NCBI GenBank assembly: GCA_018350325.1 | Contig: JAEVLN010000005.1 | Span: forward strand, 1,002,142 to 1,066,141 | Source of the DNA: Globodera rostochiensis | Taxonomy: Eukaryota; Nematoda; Chromadorea; Rhabditida; Heteroderidae | Direction of reading: 5' to 3' | DNA: 64,000 nt | Shown here: positions 56,087 through 64,000 of the stretch, in pieces | Position numbering within the stretch: the stretch's first letter is position 1 | Layout: each line of letters opens with the position of its first letter | Program-made: the position numbers and the translations under genes | Notes under the pieces: model-generated | Told to the model about the DNA's origin: nothing | Database searches by the model: none | What the model saw: only the letters and a program-made list of their open reading frames with translations

Positions 56087-56829
56087 CCCACCCGCCACCC
56101 AGAAGTAAAGCAAATTCGCAAAAAAATTTGCTTTTTTTGAAAATTTCTAAATTAAAATGATGGCGCTTAGATGGGGATCCATCTGAGCGCGGGCTCAGAT
56201 GGACAAATTCCCCCCTCCGAATTTTTCCTGGCTACGGGCTTGGACGCGATCAACATATACGCACACACACGTTTCATCATGCCTTTCAAATCCTCAAATA
56301 TTGCCAGATATTTTATCATAATTCACATAAAGTGTACATTTTACATATATTATAAATAAATTCACTCACTTCAGTCTTTTTTTTCTGTTTCCAAGAAGAG
56401 TTATGGCACCTTAAACCGCTAGGCCACAATCGAAACTTCTTTAGTTGAAAATGCAAGGATCAAACGATGTCAAATTACTTAAAAGCAAAAAAAGTCTTCT
56501 GTTTGGAAATGAAATTTTGTTCAACTTGAGAAAAGGGGCAAATTATGAAGAGTATAAGAGATAGGCAAAGTGGTAGCCCCGGGCAGATCGAACCCACGAC
56601 CTTCGGTGACTAAAACTGAAGTGATTAATTTTGTTGGTGTTTCATTTTTAATAATTAAAGGTTTTTATTGTTAATAAGTTAAATAAAAACACTACTACAG
56701 ATATTCGCTTCATTCATAATTTATAAAATTTATTTTTATTAACTCTTTGAAGACTTTAAAAGCTTTGTGCAACACAATGTTTTGAATCAGCATTTGACAC
56801 AGTCAAATCGATCGCTTCTGATCACCGTT
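56087..56829. other. Spacer between convergent CRAT and amidase genes
   Basis: No exon seen. CTCAGATGG / CCATCTGAG form a short inverted repeat near 56170-56205. On the minus strand near 56580-56600 a GGGTTCGATC stretch resembles a tRNA T-arm but does not fold. Confidence 0.45.
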
Positions 56830-59800
56830 TCACCCTCTCGGCTGGCCCGGCTTAACCCAACCGCCGAATCCTCGTTCCAACTCCTTGGCTGCAGCAATCA
56901 GCAACGCCTCATTGAAGGGCGCGGAGATTAGCTGTACGCCCACCGGCATGTGCGTGTTGCCTAAGCCGGTCGGAGCTGTCAAAGCGGGGAATCCGAGCAC
57001 GTTGACCATCTAAAACATTCGTGTAAACATTTATTTGGGGATCGCAAAAACGAAAAAACCGAATAGAGAAAAATTGAAATTATGTACCAAATACGGGACA
57101 AACTCAAAATCTTACGTTGCAAAATTTAGGTAAAAATGTGTTAGGCTTGTTGTGTTAGTGCAAAATAAATAATATTAGCCTTACCATCGTGTATTTGACG
57201 TTGAAGACACTGAACGGTTCCATGTGATGGAATGGCACACCTGTTGGCCATACTGGGGTCAACAAAAGTCCGTTTTTGCCGAGCAAATTGGCCACTTGTT
57301 GGCGCAATTTAATTCTTTTTCCAACCGTCTAAAAATGCTTTGTTTTTAAGCACTTTTTATTTAATTTTCTCACAAATGTTTTCTCATTTTCCGTCTTCGG
57401 CGAAGCAAATCTCTTCAACGCCTCAAATTGCCACTGAAAAAAGGTGGCATTCGCCACTCCAGTGTAAATTTGGTCGAACATCGTTTTTATTTCTGCGACA
57501 GACTGCAGAAAATATAAGAAAAAAATTAGTTAAAAATATATTTCAGCATACTTTTACTACAAAAATTTGTTACTAAAAGTTTTTTTATACCGGAATTCCT
57601 GGGCTCCATGGGTCAGAATAGAACAGCTCGAGCATGCGCGACAACAACGGAAATTCGACCTTTTGCACATTCAAGTTGTACTTCTCTTCAAAATAGGATT
57701 TGACCTGAAAAAAATGCAAAAAACGGATCAGTCTCCCAATTAGTAAATTATGAATTAACTTTTATTGAAAGTGATTTGATAAATTTGAAACTCGATCTTG
57801 CAAATATGCAGTTTTTATTTATGTGATTTGTAATTTCCAAATTTATTCAATAGCCACTTTTTACTGTTCTTGAAAACCGAGTTAGCTACTTCGATAATTG
57901 ATTACCCCGACATTTTCTTGTCCCCATCTTTCCAGAAAGCCCAAATTCCACCAAAATTCTAGTGACCTTTCGGACTTGCATCCGCTGTTCAAATTGCAGC
58001 TCTTGGCTGAGCAAAATGTGAATGTCTTCCAGATAGAACAGTTTGAAGTCCTTGGCAAAATCGACGTTCAGTTCGTAGCTGCTGACTTCTTTTCCGGACA
58101 AAACCTTCAGAATGAGTTCAACATAAAATCTTGCTGACGTCGGCCACAAAAACGACCAGTGACAAGAAATTGCAAATTTTCTTTTAAGCTACGATTCTTT
58201 AAAGTGAACTTTCACTGAAAATGCCATCCTTAGGTGTGTAAAAAAGTATCAATTTTTGAGACAAGGAGAAACCGAAAAATTTCTTGAGTTGAGAGCCGAG
58301 ACTCTCGAAGTTCCCTAAATGTGGCAGCAAAGAAATGAGGATCGGACCCGGCGCAACTCAAACTCAAACGATCCGAACTCACGTATTCAATCACTTCCAA
58401 AAAACTAAGGTTTGGGGGTTCTTACGCTCTAATTCACTCCACTACCTTACCAAAGCCAAACAAACCCCCACACCGTCCTAACCCCAACCACAATTCTCGC
58501 TGTACTTCCGACCACATCCCAAAATCAGCCCCAGTCACAAAAATTCCATGCCTCTTCTTAAATTGCCAGTCAATCATTAAAAAAATACCCATACTTCAAC
58601 AAATCGTCTCTGTTTCCAATGCCAAAATAGTCCTATTAACCGAAACATGGATAAGCGAGCAAAACCTCTCCCCAAACGAACTAAATTTTAACCAAAAATT
58701 CCAACTCTTTCTAACCAATCGCAATTCAAAAAAGCGTTTAGGCGGAGGAGTTGCTATCCTGATACACAAAACAATCCCCGGCAAAATTGTTTTTTCTCAT
58801 TCTTTCTCGGGCATTGAAATCTTAGCGGTTGATACATCCTTTAAACATCATACTGTCAGATTTATTCTTATTTACCGACCACCAGACTCCAACACCATGG
58901 ATACAACCAAACTCATAAAACTCGTACAAAGCTACACCCACACACATTTTGTTATCTGCGGAGACTTCAATTTCGCTGACATCTCCTGGTCTCGTTTCTC
59001 TGCTAAAACCAAAATCTCCTTAAACTTCTTGGAATTTGTTCAAAATTTCAAACTTACTCAACACATCTCTGAGCCTACCCACATTCATGGAAACACCCTC
59101 GACCTATGTATTACAAATTCCCCAGATCTCATTACAAATGTATATGTCAAACCTGGGTTATCTGATCACCATTCTATCCATTTCCACTTAAATGCATCGC
59201 CCATCAAACACACACCTACAAAAATCCCCTCCTTTTCTCTCAAAAACATAACAAAACTAAAACCATCCCTCACCTTCCTTCCACAAATACTCACCCACTT
59301 TTTCACAAGCGCAGACAAATATAATGCCTTTTACGACTTCCTAAACCAGGCCATTCAAAAATTTATACCATACTTCAATATTTCATCCAAGCCCAGCAAA
59401 ATTAACTACCCACCCCACATAAAATCAATTTTAAACCAAAAAGCCATTTTATTTCGCCTCGCAAAAACCGACCCCACCCTCAAAAAATCTTACATCCAAC
59501 TATCCAAAACAGCCAAATCCCTAACCATCCAACACCATAAAGCTTCAATACGAAAAACCCTCTCCAGCCAAACCAAACTATATTCATACTTGCGCAAATT
59601 TTCAAAAAATTATCAAAATTCATATTCCCTGCAAATAAACAATGAATTGATCTCACACATTCCTTCAATTTGTGAAATATTCGCCGATACATTCTTCAAG
59701 TCATTCCAAAACATTCCGCTACACAATCCACCCTCAATCCACTGTACCTACCACAAAACAATTGATGATATCGATTTTGACGTTCTAAAGGTCTCACACG

Positions 59801-62800
59801 TTCTACAGCAACTACCCAACAAACTCAACAGTTCACCTGATCACCTCAATTTTCGCCTCCTCAAAAATTGTCACCTGGAACTCACTCCCATTCTCTCTGA
59901 CCTCTTCCGACTATCCATGGACACATGTTTTATCCCGGACATTTGGAAATGCTCTCTCATTGTTCCTATACCCAAAAAAGGAAATAAGCATGATCCCTCA
60001 AATTATCGCCCCATTTCTATAACCTCTTCCCTATGCAGAATAATGGAAAAAATCATCTATTCCCAACTATTACATTTTCTTAACTCAGTCAAATTCTTCC
60101 ACAAAAACCAATTTGGCTTCCTCAAGGGGCGATCCACTACTTTGCAATTAATCTCTTCCATCCACCTCTGGTACAAATCAATTATGGAAAAACAGTCTAT
60201 CCACACCATTTATGTTGACTTTAAAAAAGCCTTTGACTCCGTTCCTCATCGCTTCCTTATTTACAAACTTTCCCAAATAGGCGTAAGGGGCAAACTCCTC
60301 GCATGGTTCTCCAATTATTTAAATAATAGAAAATTCATTGTTAAAATTCAAAATCATCAATCTTCCCCTCGCAACATATTATCAGGAGTACCACAGGGTT
60401 CAGTCCTAAGTCCACTACTTTTTCTCATCTATGTTAACGATTTACCCCCAAATGTAAACCCAACAGTCCAAATAAAACTCTTCGCTGACGATCTCAAACT
60501 CTTCAAATCAACTCTCACCAATCACACCGATCATGCACTACAAAACGCTATAAACTCAATTTACCAATGGAGCTTAAACTGGGCCCTCCCAATTTCAATA
60601 GAAAAGTCGTGTCTACTCCACATAGGAAACCCAACCTCCAATACTGTCTACCATATCAACAACCAATCACTCTACCCACAAGAATCCATAACCGACTTAG
60701 GAATTCTTATCGACAACAAACTCCTTTTCCACCAACACATTTCTGCAATTGTCAAAAAAGCATACTACCGTTCATACCAACTCACACGTGTACTAAACTC
60801 TTCAAACCCATCCATCTGGTCACAAGCATTTAAACTGTACATCAGGCCCCTACTTGAATATGGCTCAGAAATCTGGTCACCGGCAAATCGTAAACTCATC
60901 GACAAAATTGAAAATGTTCAAAAATACTTTACCCGCATTGCCTTACTCAAATCAAAACATTTACAACTACCATACCCACAACGTCTTAAACTTTTCAAAT
61001 TACCTTCTCTCGAACTTCGCAGAAAAATAATTGATTTAACCACTCTTTTCAAAATTTGTACGCGCCAAACACATCTAAATCCCAATGAAATATTAACCTT
61101 CTCACGCCGTCCCATTAGGAGACATCCCTTTCAGATTGTAGCAACACATAAAACATCCAAAACCCAAAACTCATTTGTTAACCGCAATATAAATTTCTGG
61201 AACACCCTTCCAAGACACTTATTTGAATCTGGTTCGTCAAAGCACTTCTCAAAACTAGTTCACACGCACCTTCTAACTTTGCATTTATTTCATTTCGATT
61301 TATTGTGACAGACACAAATCTCACATCTGTAAGTGACATAAGTCATAGACATTTGTCCTTGATGCTGAATAAATAAATAAAGTGAACTTTCACTGAAAAT
61401 GCCATCCTTAGGTGTGTAAAAAAGTATCAATTTTTGAGACAAGGAGAAACCGAAAAATTTCTTGAGTTGAGAGCCGAGACTCTCGAAGTTCCCTACCGAA
61501 AGAGCGAGTGGCAAGTCAGTGGCGTAGCGACAGAGTGGCCCATTGCTGAGCATGTTCGCGGCGGGCTTGTAAGTAAGGCTGGCCGGCACAATTCCATCAG
61601 TTGGCACAACGTCTTCAAAGGAGGGAAGAAAAAATTGTCCACAATAAAGCTAAGCCTAAAATTTTAGGTCTGTAATAGTTAGCTTCGAGATTCTCGAATA
61701 AAAGCTTACGCAAAAACAACAAAAACAGTTCGAAATTTTGTTGTAGGACTTACGGTCGGGAAAACTGGTCGGCCTCAGTCCGAATACTCCGTTCATGTTG
61801 GCAGGAATTCGGATAGAGCCTCCAATGTCGTTGCCGATGCCGCACAGAGACGCGCCCGCGCCGATCAATGCCCCTTCACCTGCGCTGCTACCGCCTAAAA
61901 AAGATAGAGTTGCACAATGAACCAATTTCCGACTTTTACAGTAATTATCCGGACCATAAATCCGAATTTGCCAGGATCCGTTTCGAATCCGAATTATTGG
62001 ATTGACTCTATTCTGGTAGAAATCCTTATCCGGAACCGGTACACCGCTGTGGACCTGTGACGCGTCGGGTGTCGTGCGGGTTGTTGGTAACTCCGTAGCC
62101 GGTATCGTCGCCAGCCCAGCTTAGCGCCAAGTTCGGCAGCGTACTGATGGCAAGCAGAATGGCACCTGCTTCCCTCATCCTGTGCCAGGGAAGGGAATGG
62201 CATTTTTTCAAATGATTAAAATTTTCCTTTTTAATAATTAAAGAAATACCCACCGTTTCACCACTGGGGCATCTTCCGTGGCCACTGGACCTCCTTTGAT
62301 CAGATATTGATTGCCCGCTCCCGTCACAAAGCCTTTTGTCTTGAGGTTGTCTTTGGAGGTGAAGGGCACTCCGAACAGCGGTTTTGTCTTGGCCAACTGA
62401 AAAGCATTGGATTTGAATTGTGATCATTATCAGGGATTCTGATCAAATTGAAATCAAAGATTTTTGGATTTTGGAAACACATTGGTTATTATTACCTCAT
62501 TCCGTTCATCAGCAGTCATTTTGGCCAATTGTGAATCAACTTTTTCCGCTTCCTTCAGTGCTGCGTCGTAATTCGTGTGCGCAATTGCGTTCAGCAACGG
62601 GTTGACCTCCTTCAAGCGGTTGATGTACGCAGAAACCAAGTCCGTGGAAGTCAGCTAAAGTTTCAGAAAAAAAGAAACTGCATTTACCTATTTCAAAAAA
62701 AACATAGGTTGAAATTTTTTAAATTTCAAAATTAGAAATTTAATCCGCCAATTCTCAAGTAATTTTTCCAAAATGGGGTAAATTTCTTTAAAAACAATAA

Positions 62801-63513
62801 AATTTAAACTCAAGCTTATTAATTGGTCCAGACGTTGTCCTTTCGAATCAATTTCGCCGCTTTATGTCCCGGAATGAAGAGCAACTCGCTGGCATTCTGC
62901 CAACCGACATGTTCGATTGGTTCAAACGCGTTGATCAGTGCAAAGACGGCGTCCACCAGCGTGAAGTAACAATCGGCCAGGAATCGAAGAATCGGGTAGT
63001 AGTCGCGTATGAACGTGTAGCGACTCATATCCACCTTCGAGCAACTGTGTTCTGCTGCTGTTTTGGCAATTACCTGAAGGCAACAAACAGTTTTTGGCCC
63101 TAACTTTATTGAGAATGTTTGAATTTTGATTGCACCGACTAAAGACAGAGTTGTTAAAAGTGTCAAGGTTGAAAGTAAATCTAAAAATTCAAAGTTAATT
63201 GGCTTTATATATTTTAACAAAAACTGCTTCATAGGTGATAAAATTAAATGGCTTTTCAAAATAAATTTAATTTTTCTCATCTACTTTTAGTTTAGGCTTA
63301 ATTTGATCGAATTTTTCTGCAATCGAATGTTACCTCGAGAAGGTGGCTCGATGAATTCTGGTCCGCTTCATTGTGCACGACGAACTCGACATCTTGGGCT
63401 TGGGCACTGATCGGTTGGAGAACAGCATGGAAGAGGCAGTAGACAAGAAGAATCCGGACACAGTTCCGAAAAAACATTTTATGAAAATTCGGAATTGTCA
63501 TTTTGGAAAACAC
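56830..63513 (-). CDS. Fatty-acid-amide-hydrolase-like amidase (FAAH2 type), 602 residues
   Basis: Twelve minus-strand exons: 63513-63334, 63073-62834, 62654-62496, 62396-62254, 62179-62055, 61894-61754, 61612-61497, 58104-57967, 57704-57591, 57502-57374, 57328-57185, 57009-56830; 1809 nt, all phases close. The N-terminus has a hydrophobic signal/anchor (CVRILLVYCLFHAVLQP). The amidase-signature triad is complete: Lys208 in GVPFTSKDN, cis-Ser285 in TGGSSAGEGAL, nucleophile Ser309 in GIGNDIGGSIRIP. The spacing of 24 between the serines is as in FAAH. GPLCRYATDL and the C-terminal LERGFGGW also fit. The enzyme should cleave fatty-acid amides such as endocannabinoids at membranes. Intron 7 holds a 3.1 kb antisense LINE, and the duplicated segment starts at its donor, but the exon sequence is undamaged. 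The donor of exon 2 (GTCTGG) is unusual. Confidence 0.94.
58201..58317. repeat. Left target-site duplication of the LINE (117 bp)
   Basis: Identical, base for base as read, to 61379-61495. It begins AAAGTGAACTTTCACTG and ends GAAGTTCCCTA. Confidence 0.92.
58318..61378 (+). mobile_element. Non-LTR retrotransposon (APE-type LINE), 3061 bp
   Basis: Lies between two 117-bp direct repeats, with a 3' tail GAATAAATAAATAA. It has no LTRs. One long frame fills nearly the whole element, and there is only about 20 bp before it, so the 5' end may be slightly truncated. It is inserted antisense in amidase intron 7. Confidence 0.93.
58339..61308 (+). CDS. LINE ORF2: AP endonuclease plus reverse transcriptase, up to 989 residues
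   Basis: The frame is open from 58339, just after a TGA, to the TGA at 61306-61308. The first ATG is at 58897, inside the endonuclease, so either a start lies 5' of a truncation or a non-AUG start is used. The endonuclease region has LFLNCQSIIKK, LLTETWISEQ, YRPPDSN, GDFNFADISW and LSDHHSIHF (the His-rich catalytic end). The reverse transcriptase has VPIPKKGNKHDPSNYRPISI, VDFKKAFDSVPH (about residue 626), SGVPQGSVLSPLLFLIYVND and the catalytic FADDLKLF (about 715). A C-terminal thumb/connector region follows, with no RNase H seen. There are no frameshifts or internal stops. The clade is Jockey/CR1-like by general pattern; a tree would be needed to place it. Confidence 0.93.
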   Translation, partial: GSDPAQLKLKRSELTYSITSKKLRFGGSYALIHSTTLPKPNKPPHRPNPNHNSRCTSDHIPKSAPVTKIPCLFLNCQSIIKKIPILQQIVSVSNAKIVLLTETWISEQNLSPNELNFNQKFQLFLTNRNSKKRLGGGVAILIHKTIPGKIVFSHSFSGIEILAVDTSFKHHTVRFILIYRPPDSNTMDTTKLIKLVQSYTHTHFVICGDFNFADISWSRFSAKTKISLNFLEFVQNFKLTQHISEPTHIHGNTLDLCITNSPDLITNVYVKPGLSDHHSIHFHLNASPIKHTPTKIPSFSLKNITKLKPSLTFLPQILTHFFTSADKYNAFYDFLNQAIQKFIPYFNISSKPSKINYPPHIKSILNQKAILFRLAKTDPTLKKSYIQLSKTAKSLTIQHHKASIRKTLSSQTKLYSYLRKFSKNYQNSYSLQINNELISHIPSICEIFADTFFKSFQNIPLHNPPSIHCTYHKTIDDIDFDVLKVSHVLQQLPNKLNSSPDHLNFRLLKNCHLELTPILSDLFRLSMDTCFIPDIWKCSLIVPIPKKGNKHDPSNYRPISITSSLCRIMEKIIYSQLLHFLNSVKFFHKNQFGFLKGRSTTLQLISSIHLWYKSIMEKQSIHTIYVDFKKAFDSVPHRFLIYKLSQIGVRGKLLAWFSNYLNNRKFIVKIQNHQSSPRNILSGVPQGSVLSPLLFLIYVNDLPPNVNPTVQIKLFADDLKLFKSTLTNHTDHALQNAINSIYQWSLNWALPISIEKSCLLHIGNPTSNTVYHINNQSLYPQESITDLGILIDNKLLFHQHISAIVKKAYYRSYQLTRVLNSSNPSIWSQAFKLYIRPLLEYGSEIWSPANRKLIDKIENVQKYFTRIALLKSKHLQLPYPQRLKLFKLPSLELRRKIIDLTTLFKICTRQTHLNPNEILTFSRRPIRRHPFQIVATHKTSKTQNSFVNRNINFWNTLPRHLFESGSSKHFSKLVHTHLLTLHLFHFDLL
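61379..61495. repeat. Right target-site duplication of the LINE (117 bp)
   Basis: Second copy of 58201-58317. Its right end falls on the T of the GT donor of amidase intron 7 (GT at 61496-61495, minus strand), so the duplicated segment is the original 5' part of that intron. Confidence 0.92.
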
Positions 63514-64000
63514 CGATCGAATTTATACCCGATGAGGCCCTTACGTTGTGTCTTCTGTTGACCAAAAAAATTAATATTCGTCAATCGTTTGGCATTAATT
63601 TCGTCAATTTAAGCACACATCATTTAAATAAAGCAGCCATGCCTCCTCGGCATAATTTAACTCGCACATTAAATGTCTGGTTTTGCGATCAAACGGCAAT
63701 GACATCACTATTTGTGAAGCGCCCGCCGGGAGTTAGCCTATGTCAAATTCTATTTTTTTTTTTTGCATTTGAGAATTAAAATTTTGGGATTTAACTCAGT
63801 ATTATGTTATTTCATGTTCAAATTTGCTGTTGCGTCGACCCTTTCTACCAAAATAATAGTATATACTGAATAAATTTGATTATTTAGTCGATGAACTTTA
63901 CGACGAAATGTCGGGGTGACGAAATGTCGCGTCGCCGAAATGTCAGTGCTAAGGTCATCAATTTATTAATTAAAATAGTAAATTTTATTTTTTTGTTGAT
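63514..64000. other. Upstream flank of the amidase gene
   Basis: Should hold the amidase promoter. No gene seen. Near 63900-63945, CGAAATGTCG occurs three times in tandem, and probably continues outside the window as a repeat. Confidence 0.5.

Noticed and set aside
56560..56640. Possible minus-strand tRNA (GGGTTCGATC)
   Set aside because: T-stem and acceptor stem do not pair and no anticodon arm was found.
61497..61612. Amidase exon 7 reading on through the donor into the duplicated segment (VGNFESLGSQLKK ...)
   Set aside because: The frame stays open by chance. Splicing at TCG|GTAGGG to 58104 restores the conserved amidase sequence and phase.

Overview
The window looks like nuclear DNA of a nematode. 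It is AT-rich, with compact genes of many small exons, introns of about 40-100 bp and occasional GC-AG introns. It carries an Srt-type chemoreceptor, a receptor class known from nematodes, and a very dense load of foldback elements, MITEs, minisatellites and homopolymer C tracts. A plant-parasitic (tylenchid) nematode is my guess; the sequence alone does not fix the species.

Layout. 1-7.8 kb: edge of a satellite array with a unit of about 645 bp, then a short degenerate repeat. 8.9-11.6 kb: a foldback repeat and broken gene remnants, one an eIF2-beta-like fragment. 12.1-14.6 kb: an intact 11-exon chitinase-domain gene (CHID1 type). 15.0-16.4 kb: two abutting inverted-repeat elements. 16.9-18.4 kb (-): a gene for a 328-residue secreted protein of unknown family. 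19.2-19.7 kb (-): an 84-residue protein that is almost only an HMG box. 21.0-23.8 kb (-): three small secreted-peptide genes, each with a TATA-like box about 70 bp before the ATG. One of them, Cys/His-rich, recurs as an inverted copy at 30.2-30.6 kb. 25.6-28.2 kb: a 2.6 kb giant foldback whose arms are CAATTG-rich tandem arrays flanking a MULE transposase remnant. 28.5-30.7 kb: a hAT MITE with a perfect target-site duplication, a decayed copy of the secreted-protein gene, and the right arm of the inverted duplication. 32.8-36.4 kb: a short ADAM metalloprotease. 37.4-37.9 kb (-): a Tyr-rich 104-residue protein. 41.0-42.1 kb: a TXNDC17/TRP14-type thioredoxin. 44.1-45.6 kb: a KChIP-like EF-hand protein. 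47.2-48.7 kb: the Srt receptor, with a 14-nt micro-exon. 48.9-50.0 kb: minisatellites. 52.1-55.9 kb: carnitine acetyltransferase ending in the peroxisomal signal AKL. 56.8-63.5 kb (-): a 12-exon fatty-acid-amide-hydrolase-like amidase with a full-looking LINE in one intron, flanked by a 117-bp perfect duplication.

The genes do not form an operon or a single pathway. CHID1, ADAM, TXNDC17, KChIP, CRAT and the amidase are ordinary animal housekeeping or signalling genes. The unusual biology lies in the mobile/foldback DNA and in the small secreted-protein genes around 17-30 kb, which have been duplicated, inverted and partly destroyed. Exon models were built by hand from splice signals and frame. 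For CHID1, the 328-residue secreted protein, the HMG protein, the ADAM, the Tyr-rich protein, TXNDC17, Srt, the Cys/His peptide and the amidase, all exon phases close on one frame. For CRAT they close for the exons listed, but the N-terminus is open.
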